64,000 bases of DNA, from NCBI RefSeq assembly GCF_011752005.1, contig NZ_JAAIJZ010000002.1, forward strand, positions 1 through 64,000, given 5' to 3'. The stretch comes from Canibacter zhoujuaniae. GTDB taxonomy: Bacteria; Actinomycetota; Actinomycetes; Actinomycetales; Microbacteriaceae. A program made the translations under genes and the position numbers. The notes beneath the pieces were generated by a model. It was given only the letters and a program-made list of their open reading frames with translations. It did no database searches and was not told the DNA's origin. Positions 8,262 through 17,368 of the stretch are shown one piece after another (position 1 is the first letter of the stretch; the number at the start of each line of letters is the position of its first letter).

Positions 8262-10106
8262 ATGTCACGCGCAGTAGGCATTGACCTCGGCACTACAAAC
8301 TCAGTAGTTTCAGTTCTTGAGGGTGGCGAGCCAAAGGTAATCGCGAACGCTGAGGGCGCTCGCACAACACCATCAATTGTTGCCTTCACAAAAGACGGTG
8401 AAGTGCTCGTCGGTGAAACCGCTAAGCGTCAGGCGGTCACAAACGTCGACCGCACCCTCGCTTCGGTAAAGCGCCACATGGGCACCGACTGGACGATCGA
8501 CATCGACGACAAGAAGTACACCCCGCAGGAGATTTCCGCGCGCACGCTGATGAAGCTGAAGCGCGACGCTGAAACCTATCTTGGTGACAAGGTGACAGAC
8601 GCCGTTATCACCGTCCCCGCATACTTTAACGACGCAGAGCGTCAGGCAACCAAAGAAGCCGGTGAGATCGCAGGTCTGAACGTGCTTCGCATTGTGAACG
8701 AGCCAACCGCTGCCGCGCTCGCATATGGCCTTGACAAGGGTAAAGAAGACGAGCTGATTCTTGTTTTCGACCTCGGCGGCGGCACCTTCGACGTCTCACT
8801 GCTCGAAGTTGGTAAGGACGACGACCTCTCTACCATTCAGGTGCGCGCAACCAGCGGTGACAACCGACTCGGTGGTGACGACTGGGATCAGCGCATCGTA
8901 GACTGGCTCATCAACCAGCTCAAGAGCGCATCCGGGGTTGATGTTTCAACCGACAAAATTGCGCTGCAGCGTCTGAAGGAAGCCGCTGAGCAGGCAAAGA
9001 AAGAGCTGTCAACCTCAAGCAGCACCAACATTCAGCTGCCATACCTCTCACTAACTCCAGAGGGGCCGGTAAACCTGGACGAGACACTGACCCGTGCAAA
9101 GTTTGAGGAGCTCACCAAAGACCTGCTCGAACGCACTAAGAAGCCGTTTAACGATGTTATTGCTGAAGCTGGCGTGAGCGTAAACGACATCGCCCACGTT
9201 GTGCTCGTTGGTGGCTCAACCCGTATGCCAGCAGTGACCGAGCTCGTGAAGCAGCTGACCGGCGGCAAAGAGCCAAACAAGGGTGTAAACCCTGATGAGG
9301 TTGTGGCTGTTGGTGCTGCGCTGCAGGCGGGCGTGCTAAAGGGTGAGCGCAAGGATGTGCTGCTTATCGACGTCACCCCACTGTCTCTCGGTATTGAGAC
9401 CAAGGGCGGCATCATGACCAAGCTCATCAAGCGCAACACCGCGATCCCAACCAAGCGGTCAGAAACATTCACCACCGCAGAAGACAACCAGCCATCGGTT
9501 TCGATTCAGGTTTTCCAGGGTGAGCGTGAATTCACCCGCGACAACAAGAACCTTGGCACCTTCGAGCTGACAGGGATCGCACCTGCGCCGCGTGGTATTC
9601 CACAGATCGAGGTAACCTTCGATATCGACGCGAACGGTATTGTGCAGGTGAGCGCGAAAGACAAGGGCACCGGCAAGGAGCAGACGATCACCATCTCGGG
9701 AGGGTCTAGCCTGTCACAGGAAGACATCGACCGCATGGTCAAGGAAGCTGAAGAGCACGCAGCTGAAGATCAGAAGCGTCGCGAAGCAGCTGAGAACCGC
9801 AACAGCGCAGAGCAGCTTGCATACTCAGTTGACAAGCTCATCTCAGAGAATGAAGACAAGCTGCCAGAAGACGTGAAGTCTGAGGTTTCAGCAGACCTGA
9901 AAGCGCTAAAGGATGCGCTCGCAGGAGATGACGACGACGCTGTTAAGACAGCAGCAGATAAGCTCGCAGAGAGCCAGACCAAGCTCGGTCAGGCAATCTA
10001 CGCCGCAGCGCAAGAGGAAGCGGCCGCTGAGGGTGCTGCTGAGGGCGCAACTGACGAAGACGTAGTCGACGCAGAGGTTGTTGACGACGAGGGAGAGCAG
10101 AAGTAA
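8262..10106 (+). CDS. dnaK: Chaperone DnaK (Hsp70)
   Basis: 614 residues, full length for actinobacteria. ATPase motifs GIDLGTTNS at the start, VITVPAYFNDAERQATKEA, LVFDLGGGTFDVS and VGGSTRMPAV. The peptide-binding domain begins near LIDVTPLSLGIETKGG, and the C-terminal lid is helical with an acidic tail. ATP-dependent folding of unfolded proteins with GrpE and DnaJ, encoded next. Start ATG at 8262 follows AAAAGGAG. First gene of dnaK-grpE-dnaJ-hspR, under the HAIR boxes just upstream; heat-inducible by analogy with Streptomyces. Confidence 0.99.
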   Translation: MSRAVGIDLGTTNSVVSVLEGGEPKVIANAEGARTTPSIVAFTKDGEVLVGETAKRQAVTNVDRTLASVKRHMGTDWTIDIDDKKYTPQEISARTLMKLKRDAETYLGDKVTDAVITVPAYFNDAERQATKEAGEIAGLNVLRIVNEPTAAALAYGLDKGKEDELILVFDLGGGTFDVSLLEVGKDDDLSTIQVRATSGDNRLGGDDWDQRIVDWLINQLKSASGVDVSTDKIALQRLKEAAEQAKKELSTSSSTNIQLPYLSLTPEGPVNLDETLTRAKFEELTKDLLERTKKPFNDVIAEAGVSVNDIAHVVLVGGSTRMPAVTELVKQLTGGKEPNKGVNPDEVVAVGAALQAGVLKGERKDVLLIDVTPLSLGIETKGGIMTKLIKRNTAIPTKRSETFTTAEDNQPSVSIQVFQGEREFTRDNKNLGTFELTGIAPAPRGIPQIEVTFDIDANGIVQVSAKDKGTGKEQTITISGGSSLSQEDIDRMVKEAEEHAAEDQKRREAAENRNSAEQLAYSVDKLISENEDKLPEDVKSEVSADLKALKDALAGDDDDAVKTAADKLAESQTKLGQAIYAAAQEEAAAEGAAEGATDEDVVDAEVVDDEGEQK

Positions 10107-10109
10107 ATC

Positions 10110-10763
10110 ATGACTAATGAGGAACAGCGCCCAGAGGGCGAAGAGGTTCCTCAGGCTGAGGGGCCGGCGGCAGACGCTACCGGCCCTGCGGCGCATGAGG
10201 AACAGACAGCAGACGGCGCAAACAGTGCTGACTTTACGGTTGCAGACATTCTCGACGCGGAACAGACCGCTGAAGCAAAAGCAGCGGGCGCACAGACAGC
10301 AAACGATGCGGCAGAGGCAGTAGCTGACGAAGAAGCCGCAGATCCGCAAGAAAATCCGTATTTGGAGGATCTGCGCCGCCTCACCGCGGAGTATGCAAAC
10401 TACCGCAAGCGCACCGAGGCGAACGCTGAAATCGAGCGCGACCGGGCAAAGGCGAGCATCGTGCTGTCACTGCTGGGTGTGCTCGACGACTTCGATCGGG
10501 CAGAGCAGCACGGAGACCTGCCGGAGGGCAGCGCCGTTGCCGCTATCGCCCAGAAGCTGCGCACAACGCTCGAGAAAATGGGGCTGGTTGCTTTCGGCGA
10601 AAAAGGAGAGCAGTTTGACCCGCAGCAGCACGAAGCAATTGCGCAGGTGCCTGTGCCCGGGCAGGAGCCAAACACTGTGCTTGATGTTGTGGAGCGTGGC
10701 TATCGCCTAGGAAACGTTGAGCTGCGCCCCGCAAAAGTAGCGGTGGTGGCTGCAGATGGCTAG
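10110..10763 (+). CDS. grpE: Nucleotide exchange factor GrpE
   Basis: 217 residues. The N-terminal 75 residues are acidic, Ala/Glu-rich and low in complexity, followed by the GrpE coiled coil (YLEDLRRLTAEYANYRKR) and a C-terminal beta domain (FDPQQHEAI, then VVERGYRLGNVELRPAKV). Releases ADP from DnaK. Starts 3 nt after the dnaK stop and overlaps the dnaJ start by 8 nt, so translation is probably coupled. Confidence 0.97.
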   Translation: MTNEEQRPEGEEVPQAEGPAADATGPAAHEEQTADGANSADFTVADILDAEQTAEAKAAGAQTANDAAEAVADEEAADPQENPYLEDLRRLTAEYANYRKRTEANAEIERDRAKASIVLSLLGVLDDFDRAEQHGDLPEGSAVAAIAQKLRTTLEKMGLVAFGEKGEQFDPQQHEAIAQVPVPGQEPNTVLDVVERGYRLGNVELRPAKVAVVAADG

Positions 10764-11703
10764 TCAGGATTGGTTAGAGAAAGACTTTTATAAAGTCTTA
10801 GGCGTCGATAAAGACGTTTCAGATAAAGAGCTAACCAAGAAGTATCACAAGCTGGCGCACAAGTACCACCCGGACTCAAATCCGGGCGATGCGGCGGCCG
10901 AGGCGAAGTTTAAAGACATCAGCGAAGCATATTCGGTGCTGTCAGACAAACAGCAGCGGCAGGAGTACGATCAGATTCGCGCGATGGGTGCGGGCGGAGC
11001 GCGCTTCAGCCAGGGTGCCGGCGGCTTTGAGGATATTTTCGGCGGCATGTTCGGCGGGGGCGCGAGGCGCGGTGCTCCAAACGGCTCGACGAGCTATGAA
11101 GACCTGTTCAACATGTTTGGCGGCGGAGGTGGCGGAGGTTTCGGGTTTGCGCCGACTCCGGGGCGCGATATTGCGGCCAACACCACGGTGAGTTTCCGCT
11201 CAGCGGTTGCCGGTGACACCATTACGCTCAACACGCAGCACGGCCAGATAAAGGTGCGGATCCCCGCGGGTATTGCCGACGGGAAAAAGATCAAAGTGCG
11301 CGGCAAGGGCGAGCCGAGCCCGAACGGCGGGCCGGCCGGCAACCTGGTGCTAACTGTGAAAGTGCGCCCGCACCCGGTGTGGGAGCGCGACGGAAAAAAC
11401 CTGCGGGTGAAGGTGCCGATCACCTTTACTGAAGCGGTTTTCGGTGCCACTATCGAGGTGCCAACTCTAGACGGCGAAACCGTGAAACTCAAGATCGCAC
11501 CGCACACTCCGAGCGGTCGCGTGCTGCGCGTTAAAGGCCGCGGCATCGCTGCTGACGGTGGCACAGGCGATCTGCTGGCAGAGGTGCAGGTGGTTGTGCC
11601 ATCGCACTTAAGCGATGAGCAGGAGCAGGCACTTGCGGCTTTCCGCGAGGTTGAGCCAAAAGAAAACCCGCGTGACGATCTGCTCGCGCGCGCGAAAGCC
11701 TAA
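10756..11703 (+). CDS. dnaJ: J-domain co-chaperone DnaJ lacking the zinc-finger domain
   Basis: 315 residues. J domain at 8-75 with the catalytic HPD in HKYHPDSNP, then a Gly/Phe-rich region (FGGMFGGG, NMFGGGGGGGFGF), then directly two C-terminal beta-sandwich substrate-binding domains (GRDIAANTTVSF onwards). The four CxxCxGxG repeats of class A DnaJ are absent, which makes this a class B / CbpA-like J-protein although it occupies the dnaJ slot of the dnaK operon. Stimulates DnaK ATPase and delivers substrates. A zinc-finger paralogue elsewhere in the genome cannot be excluded. Confidence 0.95.
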   Translation: MASQDWLEKDFYKVLGVDKDVSDKELTKKYHKLAHKYHPDSNPGDAAAEAKFKDISEAYSVLSDKQQRQEYDQIRAMGAGGARFSQGAGGFEDIFGGMFGGGARRGAPNGSTSYEDLFNMFGGGGGGGFGFAPTPGRDIAANTTVSFRSAVAGDTITLNTQHGQIKVRIPAGIADGKKIKVRGKGEPSPNGGPAGNLVLTVKVRPHPVWERDGKNLRVKVPITFTEAVFGATIEVPTLDGETVKLKIAPHTPSGRVLRVKGRGIAADGGTGDLLAEVQVVVPSHLSDEQEQALAAFREVEPKENPRDDLLARAKA

Positions 11704-11718
11704 GCGAGGTGTTGTTGG

Positions 11719-12147
11719 ATGGCTGACGAACGCATGAATCGGTATTCGCCGATTTTCCCGATCGCGCAGGCCGCTGAGCTCAGCGACATGCATCCGCAAA
11801 CTCTGCGGCAGTACGACCGGATCGGCCTGGTCAGCCCGCAACGCACCAGAGGTAACACCCGGCGATACTCACTGCACGATATTGAACAGCTGCGCCAGAT
11901 TCAACAGCTCTCTAACGAGGGCTTGAGTTTGGAGGGTATTCGCCGGGTACTCACCCTGCAAAATGAGGTTGGGCGCCTCGAGCAGCGCGTGCGAGAGCTT
12001 GAAAGAGCGCTGGCCGATGCGGTGGTGGGTAGTGAACGCCGTGTGTTTGCAGCCGGTACCGGCGGAGAGGTTGTGAGCGTCAGTCGCGGCACACGCGTGC
12101 GCAGAAAAACTGAATTAGTGGTGTGGCGACCCCAGCCTAGGCTCTAG
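11719..12147 (+). CDS. hspR: Heat-shock repressor HspR (MerR family)
   Basis: 142 residues. MerR-type winged helix at about 10-75: FPIAQAAELSDMHPQTLRQYDR, split as FPIAQAAELSDMHPQTL and RQYDRIGLVSPQRTRGNTR, a close match to HspR of Streptomyces and Mycobacterium, followed by a coiled-coil dimerisation helix (NEVGRLEQRVRELERAL). Represses dnaK and clpB by binding HAIR sites, with DnaK as co-repressor in Streptomyces. Last gene of the chaperone operon, 15 nt after dnaJ. Targets visible here: 8146-8230 and 49690-49749. Confidence 0.96.
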   Translation: MADERMNRYSPIFPIAQAAELSDMHPQTLRQYDRIGLVSPQRTRGNTRRYSLHDIEQLRQIQQLSNEGLSLEGIRRVLTLQNEVGRLEQRVRELERALADAVVGSERRVFAAGTGGEVVSVSRGTRVRRKTELVVWRPQPRL

Positions 12148-12159
12148 ACTGTAACAGTT

Positions 12160-13323
12160 ATGACTGAAACCCGCACCGAGCCGTTGAAAATATTAGTAGG
12201 CTGTGACACTTTTACACCAAACATTAACGGCGCCGCCCGTTTTGCCGAGCGTTTAGCTGCGGGATTAGTGGAGCGGGGTCACGATGTGCACATCGCTGCG
12301 CCGGCAGCCACTTTCACAACCCACGGCCGCTACCGAGAGGTGGTCGAAGGGCAAGAGATGACAGTGCACCGTCTGCCTTCCTGGCGGCTTTTGATGCATG
12401 AGTGGGTGCGCTTTGTGCTGCCCTGGCGCGTTGACCACTATGTGCGGCAGTTGCTTGATTCTGTGCAACCTGATGTGATCCATATTCAGTCGCACATTAT
12501 TATCGGTCGTGCACTCTCGAAGGAAGCAAAAAAGCGAGGGATTCGCCTTATTGCAACCAACCATGTGATGCCAGAGAACATTGTGGATCTGTGGAGTATG
12601 CCGCTGTGGCTGCGCCGGCTGTGCGTAAAGTGGGGCTGGCATGATGCTGACAGTGTGTTGCGCCGTGCCGATGGGATCACCACCCCAACAAGGCGTGCCG
12701 CTGACTTCTTAGAGCGCTCAACACCCCGCACAGGGGTGCTGCCCGTCAGCTGCGGCCTTGACGCGAGCCAGTACGTTGCAGACCTGAGCGAGCGCACCGA
12801 AAAGCGTGTCGTGTTTGTTGGGCGCATGACGCAAGAGAAACACGTTGACGTGCTGCTGCGCGCAGTTGCGCGGTTAGACGCAGAGGTCGGGCTCGATTTG
12901 GTGGGCCCCGGCGATCAGCTGCCGGCGCTCGAGAAGCTCGCCAGCGAGCTGGGTGTGCGGGAGCGAGTGGTGTTCCACGGCCGCGCCAGTGACGAAACGC
13001 TGCGTGCAACACTCACCAAGGGGTCGGTGTTTGCTATTGCGTCAATTGCTGAGCTGCAGTCGATCGCAACGATGGAGGCAATGGCTTCGGGGCTGCCAAT
13101 TGTTGCGGCAAACGCCATGGCACTGCCGCATCTGGTGACGGTTGGTCAGAACGGTTTTCTCTTTGAGCCGCGCGACGACGCTGAGCTGGCGACGCATCTC
13201 AAGCACATTCTGTCTCTGCCACACGAAGAATTTCAGGCGATGCAAAAGGCTTCGTTAGAGGCTGTCAAAGTGCACGACATCAATAACACGCTCGACAGGT
13301 TTGAAGAACTCTACCGCGGCTAG
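12160..13323 (+). CDS. Glycosyltransferase family 4 (GT-B fold)
   Basis: 387 residues. N-terminal acceptor domain with TPNINGAARFAERLAAGL, linker, then a C-terminal GT4 donor domain: VVFVGRMTQEKHVDVLLRA, and the nucleotide-sugar EX7E motif in AELQSIATMEAMASGLPIVA. Most like mannosyl/glucosyl transferases acting on phosphatidylinositol or diacylglycerol (PimB/GtfA group), so lipid glycosylation at the membrane is plausible; donor and acceptor are not readable. A -10-like TAGACT ends 9 nt before the ATG, so the gene probably has its own nearly leaderless promoter despite lying 12 nt after hspR. Confidence 0.85.
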   Translation: MTETRTEPLKILVGCDTFTPNINGAARFAERLAAGLVERGHDVHIAAPAATFTTHGRYREVVEGQEMTVHRLPSWRLLMHEWVRFVLPWRVDHYVRQLLDSVQPDVIHIQSHIIIGRALSKEAKKRGIRLIATNHVMPENIVDLWSMPLWLRRLCVKWGWHDADSVLRRADGITTPTRRAADFLERSTPRTGVLPVSCGLDASQYVADLSERTEKRVVFVGRMTQEKHVDVLLRAVARLDAEVGLDLVGPGDQLPALEKLASELGVRERVVFHGRASDETLRATLTKGSVFAIASIAELQSIATMEAMASGLPIVAANAMALPHLVTVGQNGFLFEPRDDAELATHLKHILSLPHEEFQAMQKASLEAVKVHDINNTLDRFEELYRG

Positions 13324-13416
13324 TTTGCGGGTTTAGAAACCCCAGCTAGTGGTTTGGGGAGTGTCAGACGACGGTTTAGAACGCCGGGCACTAGCTCGGA
13401 AGTATCAACCGATATT

Positions 13417-14046
13417 TTAGAAGCGCCAAACAACTGCTTGGAAGCCAGCAGGTGGGTTCGGTGTGAACTTCGTGTTTTCGCTCACGAGCCCCGACCCGCC
13501 AGGGTTGTTAGACTCGATGATCTGCAGGGTGCCGTCGTCGTTTACACCGGTGACAAGCATAGTGTGCACGCCCGCAGCCCAGCTGTGCGGTGAAGCAATG
13601 TATTCGTATTGAATAACGTCACCGGGCATCGCTGCAGAGATCGGTAGGCGGGTTGCGTTCTGGTAGTTATTGACCGGAGTGCCGCCGTGCACCCATGCGC
13701 CGCCACCAGCGTTAATCCAACGCTTTGCGCTAATCAGGCACTCACCGGGCTGATTCCAACCGGTTGGGCGGCTCGTGCCGATCTCAGAGCGAGCCTGCGC
13801 GATAGCGGCCTTTACATCGAAGTGGTGACCGACAACCAGTGAGTCGGTTGAGATTGCAACAGAGAGCGCGTCAAGTGATTCAGATGCGAGGTCGCTATCT
13901 ACTGTCACGAGTGTTTGTCCGGTGGTTGCAGCAAAAGCTGTTTCAGGATCTTCGTTACCGGCGTATGCGTTGGCTGGAGCGGTTGCGAAGCTGAGAGTGA
14001 ACGCAGCAATAATTGCAACGACGCTACCTTTTGACGCTCGACGCAT
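13417..14046 (-). CDS. Secreted CHAP/NlpC-P60-like peptidase or amidase
   Basis: 209 residues with a clear signal peptide (residues 1-28, cleavage after ANAYA). The C-terminal 130 residues have the papain-like cell-wall hydrolase layout: Cys in NQPGECLISAKRWI (probable nucleophile), PGDVIQYEY strand, His in AAGVHTMLVTG and a terminal FQAVVWRF strand. CHAP-type enzymes cut peptidoglycan stem or cross-bridge peptides, or act as toxins or colonisation factors. AGGAGG precedes the ATG. Monocistronic, with an AT-rich promoter region (14047-14165). The family assignment rests on Cys/His spacing, so the exact activity is uncertain. Confidence 0.75.
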   Translation of the reverse strand: MRRASKGSVVAIIAAFTLSFATAPANAYAGNEDPETAFAATTGQTLVTVDSDLASESLDALSVAISTDSLVVGHHFDVKAAIAQARSEIGTSRPTGWNQPGECLISAKRWINAGGGAWVHGGTPVNNYQNATRLPISAAMPGDVIQYEYIASPHSWAAGVHTMLVTGVNDDGTLQIIESNNPGGSGLVSENTKFTPNPPAGFQAVVWRF

Positions 14047-14190
14047 GCTTGTTCCTCCTGAAGTGTTAGCTTCGTGGTTTTCGTAAGAGAATTAAACCAA
14101 CTCGATAATTATCTGTTACTTCTTCGTTATAAAGCAAGTTATCAAACTGTTATTTTAAAAATAGTATTCTGACCGGGTGTTTTCACGCAG

Positions 14191-15585
14191 TCACAGAGCT
14201 GCTTCGAGAGCAGCTGCGAGCTCCAAAAGCGCAAAATCAGAGTTTTTGTGACCAATCAGTTGCACGCTTGCGGGCGCAGCATCATCCACCGCAGCGGCAG
14301 GCAACACAGGCATAGCAAGCGCCGGGGCACCCACAACATTCACTATCGACGTGAAGGGAGACCACTCACACTGCGCAATAAAATTTTGCGCCGGAGCTAA
14401 CGCCTCAAAGCATCCAACCGGCTTTGCGTCACCCGCAAGTGTTGGGGTGAGCAGCACATCATAGGCAGACCACTGCGCGGCAACCTCGCGCGCAAAGACC
14501 TGCAGCTGTGCAATTGTTGCGGCGCGCTGATCCGCCCCGATCCCTGCACCTGCCTCCCAGGAATATCTCGCATAAGCCGTAAACTGCGCAAGCTGCTCCG
14601 CAGAAAACTCTGTCTGCGCGAACTGCGACTGCCACAGCGTAGAAAACAGGCGCAGATAGTGCGGCGGATACTTAATATCAGCGTGCACAACTGTATGACC
14701 GAGCGCCTCCAAAGCCTCTGCGACATGCGAAACTGCGGCGAGGTAGTTGTCGGCAACGCGAATATCTAAGTCGTGGGCGAAGGGGGAGGCGAGACTGACC
14801 CCGATGCGCAATTTCTTTGCCCTGAGCAAACCGTCTGCAGCCATTGCAGGCGCACTGCTAGGAGCGATCGCCTGAAAGAGCAGCTTCGCATCAGCGCTAG
14901 AGCGCGCCAACACACCAGACACAGTAAGCGGCAGCGTCGCACTCTCAGCACGCTGATCAGTGGGCACAAAACCGCGAGTCGGCTTCAACCCCACAAGCCC
15001 ACAGCAGGCCGCCGGAATGCGGATCGAGCCCCCGCCATCGCTGCCCGGCGCGACCGGCAGCATACCTGTGGCAACCGCCGCAGCAGCACCCCCGCTCGAA
15101 CCGCCGGCCGTCAACTGCGGATCAAAGGGGCTGCGCGCGGGCTGCGCGACGAGATTTTCTGCATAGCCGGTCAACCCAAACTCAGAGGTTTGCGTTTTAC
15201 CCAAGTTCACCGCGCCAGCGCTGCGTAACACAGCGGGGAGCGGATCGTCCTGCGCGGCAGGCGCAGCAGCAAACGCCAGGGAGCCGTAAGTTGTTGGTGC
15301 GCCAGCGACAGCGACCAAATCCTTATGAGCTAACGGCAAACCCCACAGCGCGGGAAGCGGCCTCGCAGGGTGCGCCGCGCGCTCGCGGTCTAGAGCCGCT
15401 GCCTCTTCACACGCCAGCTCGGCTTGTGTAGAAACAAAGGCGCCATATTTCGGGTTTAAAACGTCGATGCGTGAGAGGTAGTGCTCGGTGGCTTCCGCAG
15501 CCGACACAGCTCCCGTTTTTAAGAGATGCGAAAGCTCGGTGGCGCTAGTTTTGTTTAAATCCAAGATGCTGCCCGATAAGTTCAC
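14191..15585 (-). CDS. Amidase-signature family hydrolase
   Basis: About 464 residues, full-length AS family. Catalytic Ser-cisSer-Lys triad visible: Lys in LPLAHKDLVAVAG, cis-Ser in TAGGSSGGAAAAVATG, nucleophile Ser in APGSDGGGSIRIPA. No signal peptide, so it acts in the cytoplasm on a small amide (peptide amide, amino-acid amide or isoglutamine-type bond are all possible). The start is uncertain: GTG at 15585 would overlap the upstream gene by about 40 nt and a TTG at 15564 is an alternative. Last gene of the leftward peptide-salvage unit. Confidence 0.88.
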   Translation of the reverse strand: MNLSGSILDLNKTSATELSHLLKTGAVSAAEATEHYLSRIDVLNPKYGAFVSTQAELACEEAAALDRERAAHPARPLPALWGLPLAHKDLVAVAGAPTTYGSLAFAAAPAAQDDPLPAVLRSAGAVNLGKTQTSEFGLTGYAENLVAQPARSPFDPQLTAGGSSGGAAAAVATGMLPVAPGSDGGGSIRIPAACCGLVGLKPTRGFVPTDQRAESATLPLTVSGVLARSSADAKLLFQAIAPSSAPAMAADGLLRAKKLRIGVSLASPFAHDLDIRVADNYLAAVSHVAEALEALGHTVVHADIKYPPHYLRLFSTLWQSQFAQTEFSAEQLAQFTAYARYSWEAGAGIGADQRAATIAQLQVFAREVAAQWSAYDVLLTPTLAGDAKPVGCFEALAPAQNFIAQCEWSPFTSIVNVVGAPALAMPVLPAAAVDDAAPASVQLIGHKNSDFALLELAAALEAAL

Positions 15586-16357
15586 CAATTTCAGCCATAT
15601 TAGCCAGCACGGCATCACGATTTTCAGTGTCGGTCTGCCACTGCGCGATAGCTGCGTAAGCAACGCGTCGCTCACGATTCATAACCAACCCGACATCAGC
15701 ACGCGCCGACCCAATTGTGCCGGTTTTGTTCCAGAACCAAATATCGCGATCGTAGGCGTAGTGCGCTAGTGGGTCGAGGTTAAACGGTTGCGCGACCATT
15801 GAGAGATCAGCGCCCGCACCCAACCAGCGCTGCAAAATATCGGAGCTGCTCTCACTCAAATCTTCGGCGTTAGCAAGTCGCGTCACGAAACGCACCAGCT
15901 CTTCGGCGTTGCCAACGCTTAACTGTTGCGGCTTGTGCACCGGTCTCGGCCAGCGCACAACATCGTTGAGTCGGCTGTGTTTGTAACCAAGACTGCTAGC
16001 GTGCTCCCGCACAGTTTCGATGCCGAGCACACGGGTCAGAGTGTTGGTTGCTGCGTTGTCACTGAAAGCACCGATGAGCACCGCGACATCGTAAAGAGAG
16101 AGCGTGTTTTGCTGCATCAAATACCACAGGCCAGAGTCATCGATCTGCTCAAACGGTTGACGAGTGACGGTCTCTTCCAGCTTGCGAGTGCCAGCATCCA
16201 CCTCGTGTAGGAGGCGGTGTAGCAAAAACAATTTACCGATCGAGGCGGTGGCCAGCACAGTTTGCGGATCAGCGCTAAACAGTTCTGCACCCGAATCAAT
16301 ATCTTTAACCAGCACCGACCACTGCGTGCCAAAGTCGCGATTTAGTTCAATAACCAC
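15545..16357 (-). CDS. Class A beta-lactamase-fold serine hydrolase without signal peptide
   Basis: 270 residues, GTG start 7 nt after AGAGGA. Active-site motifs of the penicillin-recognising fold: SIGK (Ser39-Lys42), SDN (99-101), KTG (about 219-221). There is no secretion signal, and I see no equivalent of the omega-loop Glu166 needed for efficient beta-lactam deacylation. The protein is therefore more likely a cytoplasmic peptidase/esterase of the fold than a resistance enzyme. Sits between the LD-carboxypeptidase and amidase genes in a tight unit, consistent with processing imported peptides. Confidence 0.8.
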   Translation of the reverse strand: MVIELNRDFGTQWSVLVKDIDSGAELFSADPQTVLATASIGKLFLLHRLLHEVDAGTRKLEETVTRQPFEQIDDSGLWYLMQQNTLSLYDVAVLIGAFSDNAATNTLTRVLGIETVREHASSLGYKHSRLNDVVRWPRPVHKPQQLSVGNAEELVRFVTRLANAEDLSESSSDILQRWLGAGADLSMVAQPFNLDPLAHYAYDRDIWFWNKTGTIGSARADVGLVMNRERRVAYAAIAQWQTDTENRDAVLANMAEIGELIGQHLGFKQN

Positions 16358-16369
16358 GTGATTTTCCTC

Positions 16370-17368
16370 TCACAAACTGTTTGCAACAGTTAAATTGCAG
16401 TCACCGACAATAGCAGAGAGTGTGCCCGGCACGTTTAGCGGGGTTGAAAGTGCATTTGGATCGTGCCCAAAACTCTGCTCCCACAAAACTGGGATCTCTA
16501 AGTCGCTGAGATACTCTGCCAGAAGAGCCTTCACTTCAAGCAGATCCCAGCCGCAGTCGTGCCAAGATCCGAGCACGATACCCGCCGCACTCTTGAGGCG
16601 CCCCCAACGCTGCAGTTGTATTAGCAGGTTGTCAATTCGGTAAGTTTCTTCGTCTATATCTTCTAAGAAGAGAATATCGCCGCTTTGAAAAGTAGATTCA
16701 GGGGCGCCAATAGCCGCAGCCAGCAGGCTCAAATTGCCGCCGGTGAAGTTGCCTGTGGCTGTGCCCTCGGTTTTCCCGGGCACAAGCACCTCAGTTTGCG
16801 GGCCCACGAGGGTGCGGCCACCCCACGGTTCAAACAACCAGCGCTGCACATCTTGGCGAATGCTTTCGGAGTTTTTGAACACATCGTTAGTGGCCATCGG
16901 GCTAAAGAGGGTGGGCACGTTTAGATGGTGGCGCCAAGCCTCGTGCAGGGCAGTGATGTCACTGGAGCCTGTTAGCAGTTTGGGGCGCCCGTCACGCCGC
17001 ACAGAGTGCGCCCGCATGAACTGCCAGTCGATGCCGTCAAGCAGACGCATCGCACCATAACCGCCGCGTGCGCACACAACAGCGTCCACGTCCGGGTTTG
17101 CCCAGGCAGCCATGAGATCGGCGCGCCGCACCGCGTCAGACCCGGCCAAATAGCTTGCACGCGGATGCTTTGCGAAAAGATGCTCACTGAAAATAACATG
17201 CAACCCCCAGTCTCGATAAAACTGGGCGCCTATTTCTGCTGCCTCGGCGGTGCCGGGGCCGGAAGGTGAAACAATCGCAACCGTGTCACCCGGCTGCAGC
17301 GGAGCGCTGTTTAGGTAAGCCGCACGTAAATCCACTGTTTCACGTGAAACATCTAGTGTTTGAGTCAT
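16370..17368 (-). CDS. LD-carboxypeptidase (S66 family, LdcA/MccF-like)
   Basis: 332 residues. S66 landmarks: N-terminal LQPGDTVAIVSPSG, ARGGYGAMRLLDGIDW, nucleophile Ser in LTGSSDITALHEA, FLEDIDEETYRIDNLL containing the catalytic Glu, and a C-terminal His in ESFGHDPNA-like context (QSFGHD). These enzymes remove terminal D-Ala from muropeptides in the cytoplasm, or cleave microcin C-type compounds. ATG overlaps the stop of the upstream transporter gene (TAATG). Codons 6-12 contain a perfect parS site, seen as VSRET in the protein. Confidence 0.9.
   Translation of the reverse strand: MTQTLDVSRETVDLRAAYLNSAPLQPGDTVAIVSPSGPGTAEAAEIGAQFYRDWGLHVIFSEHLFAKHPRASYLAGSDAVRRADLMAAWANPDVDAVVCARGGYGAMRLLDGIDWQFMRAHSVRRDGRPKLLTGSSDITALHEAWRHHLNVPTLFSPMATNDVFKNSESIRQDVQRWLFEPWGGRTLVGPQTEVLVPGKTEGTATGNFTGGNLSLLAAAIGAPESTFQSGDILFLEDIDEETYRIDNLLIQLQRWGRLKSAAGIVLGSWHDCGWDLLEVKALLAEYLSDLEIPVLWEQSFGHDPNALSTPLNVPGTLSAIVGDCNLTVANSL
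17336..17351. other. parS centromere site (perfect ParB box)
   Basis: TGTTTCACGTGAAACA, an exact 16-bp palindrome matching the bacterial chromosomal parS consensus TGTTNCACGTGAAACA. It lies inside the start of the LD-carboxypeptidase gene. parS sites cluster around the replication origin. A second identical copy is at 56673-56688. Confidence 0.92.

Noticed and set aside
8027..8389. N-terminal extension of the helicase gene
   Set aside because: Would include the dnaK promoter, both HAIR boxes and the first dnaK codons; the GTG at 8026 has an ideal ribosome-binding site.
13324..13416. GGGTTT-AG-AAACCC and repeated GTTTAGAA motifs after the glycosyltransferase gene as a terminator or repeat family
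   Set aside because: Stem is only 6 bp without a T-run and the repeats are short and imperfect; too weak to call.
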